64,000 nucleotides of DNA from contig NZ_BSTD01000004.1 of the NCBI RefSeq assembly GCF_030269325.1, positions 226,558 through 290,557 on the forward strand, given 5' to 3'. The notes under the pieces were generated by a model that saw only the letters and a program-made list of their open reading frames with translations, made no database searches and had not been told where the DNA came from. The DNA is from Amycolatopsis sp. NBRC 101858 (lineage in GTDB: Bacteria; Actinomycetota; Actinomycetes; Mycobacteriales; Pseudonocardiaceae). Position 1 is the first letter of the stretch. Each line of letters begins with the position of its first letter. Made by a program: the position numbers and the translations under genes. Shown piece by piece: positions 15,896 to 24,663 of the stretch.

Positions 15896-16294
15896 TCAGT
15901 CGCTGAAGTCGCCGTTGAGCGACTGGGTCGACTCGCCGTCCCCGCTGCCGCGGCTCTGGCCCCAGGGCTGTCCGTCCACTGTGGCCGTCGCGTTCACATC
16001 GCCGCCGCCGGAGCGCATGACGATGTTGTAGACGTGCTTGCCGCTGTGGGGCGCGAAGTCGAACGTGTGGCTCCACGGCAGCTTGACGTTCTTCTCTTCC
16101 ATCGTTTCGCCGTCGATGGTGTAGGTCAGCGTGGTGAGGACCGCCGTCCCCTCGATCTTGATCTCGAGCTTGTGCGGCGGGGCGGCGGGAGTGCTGGATT
16201 CCGGCGTCGCCGGCGCGGGTGACGGCGTGCCGCCGGTGCCGGTCGTGCAGCCGGTGAGCAGGACGGTCGCGACGAGCGCGGGCAGCAGCCTCAT
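15896..16294 (-). CDS. MmpS-like lipoprotein
   Basis: 132-residue lipoprotein. The signal peptide ends in the lipobox LLTGC with Cys16 as the modified residue, followed by a Thr/Pro/Ser-rich linker to about residue 40. The folded part (KLEIKIEGTAVLTTLTYTID, then LPWSHTFDF and YNIVMRSGG) has the beta-rich pattern of MmpS-type accessory proteins. No MmpL-type transporter is adjacent, so it is probably an orphan extracytoplasmic lipoprotein. Confidence 0.75.
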   Translation of the reverse strand: MRLLPALVATVLLTGCTTGTGGTPSPAPATPESSTPAAPPHKLEIKIEGTAVLTTLTYTIDGETMEEKNVKLPWSHTFDFAPHSGKHVYNIVMRSGGGDVNATATVDGQPWGQSRGSGDGESTQSLNGDFSD

Positions 16295-16303
16295 GCCCCG
16301 ACT

Positions 16304-16696
16304 TTAGTGCGGCCGAAAGGATTCCGGGGGACTTTGGCCGGATGGTGCCGCGCAGGCATCGGAGCCCGCGGTCGCGATGATGGTGTCCAGCCTTTCCCGC
16401 GCGTCGGCCAGTTCGCGGGCCAGCTTGTCGATCCGGTCGCGTTCGGCGACCAGCAGGTCGAGCACCTCCGGGGTCGCCTTCCCGGCCCGGACCGAAGGCA
16501 GGATCGCCTGGATCGACTTGCTCGACAGGCCCGCCGCGTAGAACTGCTGGATCAGCCACACCATCCCGATGCCGGTGTCCGCGTACGTGCGGTGCCCGCC
16601 GGCGCTGCGTTCCGGTACGAGCATCCCTTTTTCTTCGTAGTAGCGCAGCGCGCGCACGCTGACACCGGTCTTTTCGGCGAGCTCTCCGATGCGCAT
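16304..16696 (-). CDS. MerR family transcriptional regulator
   Basis: 130-residue MerR regulator starting MRIGELAEKTGVSVRALRYYE, the standard winged-helix start, behind a GGAGG site. A helical dimerisation segment (VLDLLVAERDRIDKLARELA) follows. Only one cysteine lies in the C-terminal part (GSDACAAPSG), so a metal-binding loop is not evident and an organic ligand is more likely. It is divergent from an Old Yellow Enzyme gene; TTGAAC (16730-16735) and TAGCCT (16756-16761) are 20 bases apart, the unusually long spacing that MerR proteins correct. Confidence 0.9.
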   Translation of the reverse strand: MRIGELAEKTGVSVRALRYYEEKGMLVPERSAGGHRTYADTGIGMVWLIQQFYAAGLSSKSIQAILPSVRAGKATPEVLDLLVAERDRIDKLARELADARERLDTIIATAGSDACAAPSGQSPPESFRPH

Positions 16697-16794
16697 GGGG
16701 CCTCCCGGCGTGATCTGCCGCACAACAACTTGAACCTCACGTCCACGTCAGATTCTAGCCTGGGTGTCAACCCGATCAGGAGGAGCTGGAAACC

Positions 16795-17901
16795 GTGGAA
16801 ACCCGTGCCGCACAACTGCTTTCCCGTCCGATCACCATCGGCGGCCTGACCCTGCCCAACCGCGTCGCCATGGCGCCGATGACGCGCGGGTTCTCGCCCG
16901 GCGGCGTGCCCGGGGCGGACGTCGCCGCGTACTACGCCCGCCGGGCAGCCGGCGGGACCGGGCTCGTGATCACCGAAGGCACCTACGTCGACCACCCGTC
17001 CGCCGGGCAGCACGGCCTGGTTTCGCACATGTACGGCGACGAAGCGCTGGCCGGCTGGGCGCGCGTCACGAAGGCCGTGCACGACGCCGGCGGGCGGATC
17101 TTCGCGCAGCTGCAGCACGTCGGGATGGCGCGCAAGGCCGGGGAGCCGCCGTACCCGGACGCGCCCGCGATCGGCCCGTCGGGCGTGCCGCTCGTCGGCG
17201 AGGACCCGGGCCACACCATGACGCAGGCCGACATCGACGCCGTGCTCTCGGCGTTCGGCCAGGCGGCCTTCGAAGCGCACCGCGCGGGGTTCGACGGCGT
17301 CGAGCTGCACGGGGCCCACGGCTACCTGATCGACCAGTTCCTGTGGTCGGAGACCAACCACCGGACCGATCGCCACGGCGGCGGCGTGCGGGCGCGGGCC
17401 CGGTTCGCGGCCGAAGCCGTCGCCGCCGTCCGGGCCCGGGTCGCACCCGGCTTCCCGGTGGTCGTGCGGCTCTCGCAGTGGAAGCAGTCCGACTACGCGG
17501 CCCGGCTCGCGGACACCCCCGAAGAGTTCGGCGTCATCCTCGGCGAGCTGGTCGACGCGGGTGCGGACGCCTTCCACGCCTCCACCCGCCGCTACTGGGA
17601 GCCCGCGTTCGACGGCGCCGACCTGAACCTCGCGGGCTGGGCCAAGAAGCTGACCGGGAAGCCGGCGATCACGGTGGGCTCGGTCGGCCTGGACACGGAG
17701 TTCACCGCGAGCCTGGCCGGAGCCGGCGCGGGCCGCACCGGGATCGACGGCCTGCTGGACCGCCTGGAGGCCGACGAGTTCGACGTCGTCGCCGTGGGCC
17801 GCTCGCTGCTCGCCGACCCGGAGTGGACGGCGAAGGTCCTCGACGGCCGCGAGGACGACGTCGTCCCCTTCACGCCCGAGGCCTTGGGCGTTCTCGGCTG
17901 A
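16795..17901 (+). CDS. Old Yellow Enzyme family ene-reductase
   Basis: 368-residue FMN-dependent NAD(P)H:alkene oxidoreductase. AGGAGGAG at 16778-16785 precedes the GTG start by nine bases. The TIM-barrel motifs are in order: LTLPNRVAMAPMTRGFSPGG, a QLQHVGMARK segment, GVELHGAHGYLIDQFLW (substrate-binding histidine pair) and VVAVGRSLLADPEW (FMN phosphate binding). OYE proteins reduce electrophilic enones and enals, often as detoxification, which fits divergent MerR control. Confidence 0.92.
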   Translation: METRAAQLLSRPITIGGLTLPNRVAMAPMTRGFSPGGVPGADVAAYYARRAAGGTGLVITEGTYVDHPSAGQHGLVSHMYGDEALAGWARVTKAVHDAGGRIFAQLQHVGMARKAGEPPYPDAPAIGPSGVPLVGEDPGHTMTQADIDAVLSAFGQAAFEAHRAGFDGVELHGAHGYLIDQFLWSETNHRTDRHGGGVRARARFAAEAVAAVRARVAPGFPVVVRLSQWKQSDYAARLADTPEEFGVILGELVDAGADAFHASTRRYWEPAFDGADLNLAGWAKKLTGKPAITVGSVGLDTEFTASLAGAGAGRTGIDGLLDRLEADEFDVVAVGRSLLADPEWTAKVLDGREDDVVPFTPEALGVLG

Positions 17902-17926
17902 GCGGGCCGATCGCCGGACGGCCACA

Positions 17927-18883
17927 ATGGACCGCATGGCAGGTTCGGAGATCACGCGCGTCGGGGTGGTGGCGCACCCGCGGAAGCCGGTGCACGACTC
18001 GGTCGAGGTGCTCGTCTCGTACGCCGCGCGCCACGGAGTCGAGCTGGTGGTGCGGGGCACCGACGCGGCGCAGGTCGGCGCGGGCGTGCCGGTGGTGTCC
18101 GACGCCGGGTTCGCGGCCGGGGTGGACGCCGTCGTCAGCCTCGGGGGTGACGGGACGATGCTCGGCGCGATGCGGCTGGCCGTCGAGCGGCCTGTGCCGG
18201 TGCTCGGGGTGAACTACGGCAACGTCGGGTTCCTGGTCGAGATCGCGCCGTCCGAGCTCGCCGAGGCGCTCGAGCGGGTGCACACGGGCGACTTCGAGAT
18301 CGAGCCGCACAGCTGCATCGCGCTGGCGGAGGGCGAGGCGGCCGCGGTCGCGTTCAACGACGTCGTCGTCGGCGGGGCCGAGCCGGGCGCGACCGTGGAG
18401 GTGGACCTGCTGGTCGACGGGGCGCAGTTCGGCTACTACCGTTGCGACGCGCTGATCCTGAGCACCCCGACGGGCTCCACGGCGTACAACTACGCGGCCG
18501 GCGGGCCGGTGATCTCCCCGGCGGCGGAGGTGCTGGCGGTGACGCCGGTGGCGTCGATGTCGGGCGTCAGCCGCTCGATCGTGTTGCCGGCCCGCGACGT
18601 GGTCACCCTGCGCGCGGCAGCCCGCAGCGCCCCGCCGACGGTCCGCGTCGACGGCAACGCGTGGCGGCCGCTGGATCCCGCGACGCCGTTGACGGCGACC
18701 CTGCGCCCGGACGCGGCGCAGGTGGTGCGCCTGGATCCCGGGCGGCACGCGCGGCGCAGCCGGGTCAAGCTCAGCCTGCTCGACCTGCCGTTGCGCCCGG
18801 AGCAGATGGCCGAGCTGCTCCCGACGGAGATGCGCGAGGACTTGGCCCGCCTCCGCGAACGCCGCCGGCTGCCGGAGAACTGA
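17927..18883 (+). CDS. nadK: NAD kinase
   Basis: 318-residue ATP-NAD kinase that makes NADP. The GGDGT motif (VVSLGGDGTMLG, near residue 73) and the second diagnostic stretch LSTPTGSTAYNYAAGGP are present, followed by the all-beta C-terminal domain ending in RVKLSLLD. An alternative start is the ATG at 17936 (MAGSEIT). It lies 25 bases after the ene-reductase on the same strand, so the NADPH-using enzyme and the NADP-making enzyme may share a transcript. Actinobacteria often carry a second, longer NAD kinase; which one this is cannot be said. Confidence 0.92.
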   Translation: MDRMAGSEITRVGVVAHPRKPVHDSVEVLVSYAARHGVELVVRGTDAAQVGAGVPVVSDAGFAAGVDAVVSLGGDGTMLGAMRLAVERPVPVLGVNYGNVGFLVEIAPSELAEALERVHTGDFEIEPHSCIALAEGEAAAVAFNDVVVGGAEPGATVEVDLLVDGAQFGYYRCDALILSTPTGSTAYNYAAGGPVISPAAEVLAVTPVASMSGVSRSIVLPARDVVTLRAAARSAPPTVRVDGNAWRPLDPATPLTATLRPDAAQVVRLDPGRHARRSRVKLSLLDLPLRPEQMAELLPTEMREDLARLRERRRLPEN

Positions 18884-18912
18884 CCGGCCGGCGCGGTCTG
18901 CCGGGGGGCGGT

Positions 18913-19293
18913 AGGTGTTACGGAGCCTGCGGCCCGGTCGGGGTCGGCTGGGCTGTGGTTGTGGGGTTGGTGGGCGTGGGTACGCGCCGCGGCCATCGTG
19001 TCGGGCGGGTGGGCTCGGTCGGTGGCGGGAGGTGTTGTGAGGCCCGCGGCTGGACCGGGGTCCGTCGGGCTGTGGTTGTGGGGTCTGAGTGTGCACGGCG
19101 GTCGCCGGGTCGGGCGGGTGGGCTCGGCCGGTGGCGGGAGGTGTTGTGAGACCTGCGGCCGGACCGGGATCCGCCGGGCTGGGGTTGGTGGGCGTGGGCA
19201 CGCGCCGCGGCCGTCGGGTCGGCCGGCGCGGGCTCGGCCGGCGGCGAGGTGGTGCAAGACCCCCAGCCGGACCGAGGTCCGCCCGGCTACGGA
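18913..19293. repeat. Degenerate tandem repeat, about 110-bp unit, 3.4 copies
   Basis: Units begin AGGTGTTGTGAGRCC or close to it at 18913, 19030, 19139 and 19247, giving lengths 117, 109, 108 and a partial last copy. Each carries a GGACCGGGGTCCG-like palindromic segment and GGGCTGTGGTTGTGGGG, then a G-rich tail GGGCTCGGCCGGTGGCGGG. Because one unit length is not a multiple of three, no single reading frame is kept and I do not call a protein. The array fills the space between the convergent NAD kinase and the partner gene at 19287, and its last partial unit runs just into that gene's 3' end. The rest of the 18884-19286 gap holds nothing else I recognise. Confidence 0.7.
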
Positions 19294-19955
19294 CGAGGGG
19301 TCGGCGGGAGCGAGTACTGCACCGTCCTCCCGTCGCGGAGGCACGTCGCCGGCGAGACCGTCGGTGTGATCGTCAGCTCGACCACAGCGGGGCCGCACTC
19401 CGGCGGCGGTGGTACCTCGTCACCGCCCGCCGAGGCGAAGCCCACCACCGCGATCACCGCGCCGGCCACCACCAGCACCCCGGCTCCGGCCCACACCAGG
19501 CCGCGGGCCGGGCGGGCCGGCTCGGCAGGCGGCGAAACCCGGGGCCGGGCCAGCTCGGCGACCTCGATCGCGAACGACTCCGAACGCTCCGCCCGGAAGC
19601 CCTCCTCATCGGCAAGAAACCGTTGGTAAACCGACAAAGCGGCCGCCTCCGTCCGGGGCAGCGCGGCCGGTGCCGCCACCGGATCGCCGTCCGGGCACAG
19701 GAAACCGTGCAGCAGCACCAGCGGACGGCCGTACTCGTCGCGGGGTTCGCCGCCGGCCTCCGCCGTCGTCACCGGGTGCTCGGCCCAGACCAGCACGCCG
19801 TGCGGGGTCGCCGCCGTGCGTGAAGGCACCTCGTCCAGCGGGGTTGCCGTCGCCTCCAGGAACCCGTGCTCCCGCAGGAAACCCGGGACCAGCAGCGTGG
19901 AATAGCCGCGCCGCCGGCCGCGGGCGATCAGGAACGGCCACGCCCGGCCCGTCAC
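19287..19955 (-). CDS. Uncharacterised single-pass membrane protein, partner of the GTPase gene
   Basis: 222 residues. The GTG at 19955 overlaps the stop of the upstream GTPase gene (GTGA), which fixes the start. The N-terminal ~140 residues are soluble (TGRAWPFLIARGRRRGYSTL, then GVLVWAEHPVTTAEAG), followed by a Pro-rich linker and one hydrophobic helix (LVWAGAGVLVVAGAVIAVVG). The tail has two cysteines about 14 residues apart (PPECGPAVVELTITPTVS then PATCLRDG). I do not recognise the fold. Coupled translation implies it works with the membrane-anchored GTPase. Confidence 0.7.
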   Translation of the reverse strand: MTGRAWPFLIARGRRRGYSTLLVPGFLREHGFLEATATPLDEVPSRTAATPHGVLVWAEHPVTTAEAGGEPRDEYGRPLVLLHGFLCPDGDPVAAPAALPRTEAAALSVYQRFLADEEGFRAERSESFAIEVAELARPRVSPPAEPARPARGLVWAGAGVLVVAGAVIAVVGFASAGGDEVPPPPECGPAVVELTITPTVSPATCLRDGRTVQYSLPPTPRP

Positions 19956-21220
19956 CAGTCGCCCCAGCGGTCGCCGCCCAGGCGGGACACCGGCAGTTTC
20001 GCCTCGAGCACCGCCACCTGCCGCTGCAGCTCGCCGACCACCCGGCGCCGCGCCTGGACGTAGTGCTCCGCCATCCGGTCGGCCTCGCCGAGCCTCGCCA
20101 TCCGCCCGGCGCGCTCGGCCGGGTCGTCGTACGGACCCAGCGTGTCGAGCAGCAGCATCAGGCCGGACTCGGCGACCAGGCCCGCGCCGAGGGCTGACGC
20201 CAGCACCCGCGCGGCGTGCGCCGTGAAATGGGCGCCGAGCGTCCGCAGCGCCTCGGCCGGGCCCATCCGCATCCGCCGTTGCGCGGCCGCGAGCAGCTCC
20301 GCGCGGGTGGCGCGGTCGAGCGCGAGCTCGGTCTGGCGCAGGATGTCCGGCACCACCACCGACAACGCGGCCTCGACGTTGCCCGGCCGGAACCGGCCGT
20401 CGGGCTTCTTGCGGACCGCGCCGTCGGCGAAGACGGCGAAGTCGTGCCCGACCGCGGTCACCGGGATCAGCCGGACGATCCGCCGGGCGCTGTGCACCTT
20501 GACCAGGTCGGCGAACCCCGGCGTCGCCATCAGCCGGTCGCGCACGATCCGCAGCCGCTCGTTCTCGTCCGGGTGCAGGTGGTCGAGCAGGTCCCACTTG
20601 GTGATCACGAAGACGATCGGGCTGCGCACCGGCAGCATCGCGTTGATCATCGCGTCGAGGGACGCTTCGAGCATCAGCGCACCGCGCTGGTCGCCCTGGT
20701 CGGCCTGCAGCAGGCGGAACCCGTCGATGATGCCGACGAGCGCGTCGGCCCCGGCGATCGCCTGCAGCAGCGTCGCCTGGGCGGACGACCCCGGTGCGTC
20801 CGGATCGGTCAGCAGCTCGCCCGGGTACTCGAGGTAGCCCAGCTTGACCACGGGTTCGGTGGCCCCGCCGACGTCGGTCATCACGCTGAACTCGAACTCG
20901 CGCAGCTCGCCGCGGGTCGTGCCGCGCGGCCACTCCTCCTGGACGTCGGCCGCCTTGCGGTACCACCGGTTCAGCTCGATCAGCTGCTCGTGCGGCACGC
21001 GCAGGTAGAAGCCGCGGTCACCCGGGGTCTGCAGGCGGCGGTAGATCCCGGTCAGCAGCAGGGTCTTGCCCGAGCCCTGCAGCCCCAGCGTCACGATCCG
21101 GAACGCCGGGACGCCGCCGGGCGGTCCGGTCAGCGCCGCCGCGGTGCGCTTGCGGCGGCGCCGGCGGGCGAGCAGCACGAAGACCAGCACCACGACCAGG
21201 ACGATCAGCACGAGGCTCAC
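19952..21220 (-). CDS. Membrane-anchored P-loop GTPase (DO-GTPase/TRAFAC-like)
   Basis: 422 residues. An N-terminal transmembrane helix (MSLVLIVLVVVLVFVLLA) is followed by an Arg/Lys patch, then a P-loop GLQGSGKT at 46-53, a Walker B region around LEYPGELLTDPD and the guanine-specificity motif TKWD. A long helical C-terminal part ends in a coiled-coil-like stretch (VQARRRVVGELQRQVAVLEAKL). It resembles the single-chain GTPases annotated as double-GTPase or TRAFAC-clade domains in actinobacteria, some of which are predicted in conflict or envelope systems. It is coupled to a membrane gene of unknown function downstream. No other system component is next to it. Confidence 0.75.
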   Translation of the reverse strand: MSLVLIVLVVVLVFVLLARRRRRKRTAAALTGPPGGVPAFRIVTLGLQGSGKTLLLTGIYRRLQTPGDRGFYLRVPHEQLIELNRWYRKAADVQEEWPRGTTRGELREFEFSVMTDVGGATEPVVKLGYLEYPGELLTDPDAPGSSAQATLLQAIAGADALVGIIDGFRLLQADQGDQRGALMLEASLDAMINAMLPVRSPIVFVITKWDLLDHLHPDENERLRIVRDRLMATPGFADLVKVHSARRIVRLIPVTAVGHDFAVFADGAVRKKPDGRFRPGNVEAALSVVVPDILRQTELALDRATRAELLAAAQRRMRMGPAEALRTLGAHFTAHAARVLASALGAGLVAESGLMLLLDTLGPYDDPAERAGRMARLGEADRMAEHYVQARRRVVGELQRQVAVLEAKLPVSRLGGDRWGDW

Positions 21221-21292
21221 GGTTGCCTCCCCTTCCTTCGGGGAGACGGAGTCGCGAGGCGGTCCGGAAATACCGCGGATCCGGCCGCGGAC

Positions 21293-24103
21293 TCAGGGAG
21301 CCCAGGGCGCCGCCACAGTCCAGCTGCTGTCGGCCGTCACGGTCTGGGGCCGGTCGGAGCCCGTACCGCCGCCCGAGGCGATGTAGACCTGCGAGTCGAA
21401 GTGCCGCAGGAACGCGCCCGGAATGTTCAGCGACTCGAACGTCACGCCCGTGCCGCCGAGGCCGGGCCGGGTGCAGAACGTCGCGTCCGCGCGCATCAGG
21501 GCCGAGCCGTCGTCCGGGGAATTGCGGACACGGCCGTCCTGGTGGCGCAGGAACTGCCCGGGGTAGTTCACCGACTCGAAGGAGTAGCACGACGACTCCG
21601 CGAGCCCGCGCCGCACGGTGTAGGTGGCGTCCTGCTTGAGCAGCGCGCTGCTGCCGCTGGTCACCACCTCGGTGTAGGCGAGGCCGCCGGCGTGCCGCAG
21701 GTACCGGTCGGTGTACCCCCAGGTCGTCACCCGCAGCGACTGCCGCGCGGTGACGGCGAGGGGCACCGAGCTGCGCCACAGCGCCGGCGCCGAGACGTCC
21801 CACGTCGCGTCGGCAGCGAAGCTCGTCGCGGTGTCCCACGGGTTCGGGCCGCCGCTGAGGGCGAGGTGGACGTTGTCGTTGTAGTGCCGCAGGTACCGGC
21901 CGGGCAGGTTCAGCGACTCGAACGACGTCCCCCCGGCGGCGAGCCCGGGCCGGGAGCACCAGGTGGCGTCGGCGGCGAACGTGCCGCCGGTGTCGCTGTC
22001 GATGCGGACCCGGCCGTCGGCGTGGCGCAGGTACTTGCCCGGGAAATTGACGGACTCGAACGAGAAGCACCGCGGGTCCGCGAGCCCCGCGACGGTCCGG
22101 AACGAGGCGTCCTGCCGCGGTCCGTCCGCGCTGCCCGTGGTCAGGACGTCGGTGCGGGCCAGGGAATCCGCGTGCCGCAGGTACCGGTCGGTGAACCCGG
22201 GCGTGGTCACCCGGAACGACCGGACGTGTCCGAGCGTCAGCGGCACGGCGGCGTTGAGGTTCTTCGACGCGGCGATCAGGTCGGCGTGCGCCGCGCGGAC
22301 GCGGGCGGTGTCGACCTTCTGCACCCGCCGGTCGTAGGTGAGCAGGCCGTTGTACTCGCCTTCGACGTCGGTGATCTCGGTGTAGACCGACGCCGACAGG
22401 CCCTTGGCGGTCATCAGCTGCTTCGCGTCGCGGACCATGCCGGTGTAGCGGTCGTTCAGCTGCGCCGCGCTCGCCATCTGCTCGTAGGCGAAGAAGCCGC
22501 CGGTCGGGCTGTACTCGTGGCCGGGGTTGCGCAGGCCGAGCCCGCCGAACTCGCCGAGCACCGACACCCGGGTCGCGGACGGCCGGGGCGCGTCCGGCCC
22601 GGTGTAGACGTGCCAGTCGATGATGTCGCCGGTGCCGGGGTCACCTTTGGAGGCGCAGCAGTTGAACCCGCTGTGGGCGTTCACCAGGCGGGTCGGGTCG
22701 TAGTTCTTGAGACTGGTCGTGACGCGCTTGGTCTCGTCGAGGTTCCACTCGCCCCAGCCCTCGTTGAACGGCACGTACGTCACGACGGCGGGGGAGAAGC
22801 GGTGCTCGTCGACGATCTCGCGGGCTTCGGTCTCGAACTCGGCGATCTGCGCCGGCGTGCGGTTCGCGTCGGCCGTCGGTGTCGACGGGATGTCCTGCCA
22901 CACCAGCAGTCCGAGCCGGTCGGCCCAGTAATACCAGCGCGCCGGCTCCACCTTGATGTGCTTGCGGACCATGTTGAAGCCGAGTTCCTTGTGCTTCTGC
23001 AGGTCCGACGCCAACGCCGCGTCGGTCGGTGCGGTGTACAGGCCGTCGGGCCAGAAGCCCTGGTCCAGGGTGCCGATCTGGAAGACGAACTCGCCGTTGA
23101 GGGTCGGCCGCAGCACGCCGTTGACGTTCTTCGTGCCTACTTCGCGCATGCCGAAGTAGCTGACGACCTGGTCGACCGGCGTGCCCGCGGCGTTGCGCAG
23201 CGACACGCGCAGGTCGTAGAGGAACGGGTCGTCGGGTGACCACCGCCGCGCGTTCGGCACGGGCACGGAGAACTCGGTGAAGCCGCCGGTGGCGCTGCCG
23301 ACGACGGTGCCGCCGGTCATCGACTCGGCGAGCACGGAGTACCCGCTGACGTTGCCGCGGCCGAAGACCCGCACGCGCGCGGTGTTGGTCGCCAGGTTCG
23401 GGTAGATGTCGACGGAGTAGATCGACGACGGCGCGGTCGGTTCGAGCCAGACCGTCTGCCAGATCCCGGAAGACGGCGTGTAGAAGATGCTCGACTGCGT
23501 GGTGGCCTGCTTGCCGACGGGCTGCTTCTCGCCGCGGCCGTCGGTCGGGTCGTAGACGCGGACGACGATTTCGTTGGCGCCGCCGGTGAGGCGGGCGGTG
23601 ATGTCGGCCTCGAACCGGTCGTACCCGCCCTTGTGCGTCGCGACCTGGACGCCGTTGACCCAGACGGTGGCTTCGTAGTCGACGGCGCCGAAGTGCAGCT
23701 GCACGTTCCGGCCGGACCACGCCTGCGGCACGGTGAAGGTGCGGCGGTAGAACATCAGGTCGCGGTTGTCGTTGCGCATGATGCCCGACAGCGCCGACTC
23801 GACGGGGTAGGGCACGAGGATGCGCTCGGGCAGCGTCTGGCCGAGGGGTGGTGCGGCGTACCGGTCGACGCTGCCGCCGGCGCCGGTGGCGGGGTTGAGG
23901 AACTCCCATTCCCCGTTGAGGGACTGCCAGTCGGGCCGCGTCATCTGCGGCCGCGGGTACTCGGGCAGCGGATCGGTGGTGCTCACCTGCGAGGTCCACG
24001 GCGTGGACAGCGGCGGCGGCTTGGGCGCGACGGCGGCGTCCGCCACGGGCGCCAGGGAGATCGTGCAAAGCAGCGCGAGAACCAGGACGGCGAGACGGCG
24101 CAT
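21293..24103 (-). CDS. Secreted glycoside hydrolase family 2 protein with two AbfB domains
   Basis: 936 residues. Start at ATG 24103, since AGGAG lies just before it; an in-frame TTG at 24115 overlaps that site and is less likely. The signal peptide MRRLAVLVLALLCTISLAP is cleaved near VADA. The GH2 region has the sugar-binding jelly roll (LNGEWEFLNP), an Ig-like middle and a TIM barrel with probable acid/base E448 in VPFNEGWGEW and probable nucleophile E576 in SVYTEITDVEGE. The last ~300 residues are two AbfB (CBM42-type) beta-trefoil copies, each with DRYLRHA and SFESLNLPG/SFESVNYPG repeats that bind arabinofuranose. It probably releases sugars from arabinose-rich plant polysaccharide or arabinogalactan. 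Confidence 0.9.
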   Translation of the reverse strand: MRRLAVLVLALLCTISLAPVADAAVAPKPPPLSTPWTSQVSTTDPLPEYPRPQMTRPDWQSLNGEWEFLNPATGAGGSVDRYAAPPLGQTLPERILVPYPVESALSGIMRNDNRDLMFYRRTFTVPQAWSGRNVQLHFGAVDYEATVWVNGVQVATHKGGYDRFEADITARLTGGANEIVVRVYDPTDGRGEKQPVGKQATTQSSIFYTPSSGIWQTVWLEPTAPSSIYSVDIYPNLATNTARVRVFGRGNVSGYSVLAESMTGGTVVGSATGGFTEFSVPVPNARRWSPDDPFLYDLRVSLRNAAGTPVDQVVSYFGMREVGTKNVNGVLRPTLNGEFVFQIGTLDQGFWPDGLYTAPTDAALASDLQKHKELGFNMVRKHIKVEPARWYYWADRLGLLVWQDIPSTPTADANRTPAQIAEFETEAREIVDEHRFSPAVVTYVPFNEGWGEWNLDETKRVTTSLKNYDPTRLVNAHSGFNCCASKGDPGTGDIIDWHVYTGPDAPRPSATRVSVLGEFGGLGLRNPGHEYSPTGGFFAYEQMASAAQLNDRYTGMVRDAKQLMTAKGLSASVYTEITDVEGEYNGLLTYDRRVQKVDTARVRAAHADLIAASKNLNAAVPLTLGHVRSFRVTTPGFTDRYLRHADSLARTDVLTTGSADGPRQDASFRTVAGLADPRCFSFESVNFPGKYLRHADGRVRIDSDTGGTFAADATWCSRPGLAAGGTSFESLNLPGRYLRHYNDNVHLALSGGPNPWDTATSFAADATWDVSAPALWRSSVPLAVTARQSLRVTTWGYTDRYLRHAGGLAYTEVVTSGSSALLKQDATYTVRRGLAESSCYSFESVNYPGQFLRHQDGRVRNSPDDGSALMRADATFCTRPGLGGTGVTFESLNIPGAFLRHFDSQVYIASGGGTGSDRPQTVTADSSWTVAAPWAP

Positions 24104-24275
24104 CGGACTCCTCAAGCACTACCGCGGGCTCGAAAACCGAACATAACAGGTAACACGGGCAAACGGAATAACTCAGAAACCACCAGACAATCAACACTCG
24201 ACTGGCGGAATCCGTCGTTCACACGCGCGACACCCGGTCGGGGTTGAGTCCCCGATCGCCCGGGAAGATGGCGTC

Positions 24276-24593
24276 ATGACGGACGAGTGGTACGCGGTGC
24301 GCTGCGTCTTCCGGTGGACCGCAGCCGAGGGGCAGCCGTACGAAGAGCGGATCACGGTGTGGCGCGCGGCCGGCTTCGAAGCCGCCGTGGCGCAAGCGGA
24401 ATCGGAGGCCGTGGAGTACGCGGCGGACACCGGGGTGACCTACCTCGGGCTCGCCCAGGGGTACGCGACGGGGGAGAAGGTCCTCGAGCCCGGCACCGAG
24501 GTGTTCTCGCTGCTGCGCGACAGCCCGGTGCCGCCGGAGGAGTACCTGGACCGCCATTTCGACACCGGCGGGGAGCACCAGGGCACCCTCTGA
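24276..24593 (+). CDS. Small hypothetical protein, DUF4288-like
   Basis: 105-residue acidic cytoplasmic protein. The layout WYAVRCVFRW, then YEERITVWRAAGFEAAVAQAESEAVEYA, resembles DUF4288-type proteins, in which a short strand pair is followed by a helix. No catalytic motif is visible. It is transcribed alone, divergent from the GH2 gene across a comparatively AT-rich stretch (about 24130-24210) that should hold both promoters. Function unknown. Confidence 0.65.
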   Translation: MTDEWYAVRCVFRWTAAEGQPYEERITVWRAAGFEAAVAQAESEAVEYAADTGVTYLGLAQGYATGEKVLEPGTEVFSLLRDSPVPPEEYLDRHFDTGGEHQGTL

Positions 24594-24663
24594 CCGGGCG
24601 GTCTGCCCCGAAGGGGTTCCCCGGACTCGCGGCCGCGGAACGGACCTTCGGGCAGCTTCCGGG

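Noticed and set aside
18884..19286. CRISPR array or Pro-rich protein in the repeat region
   Set aside because: The units are about 110 bp, degenerate and without unique spacers, and unit lengths of 117, 109 and 108 do not hold a reading frame.
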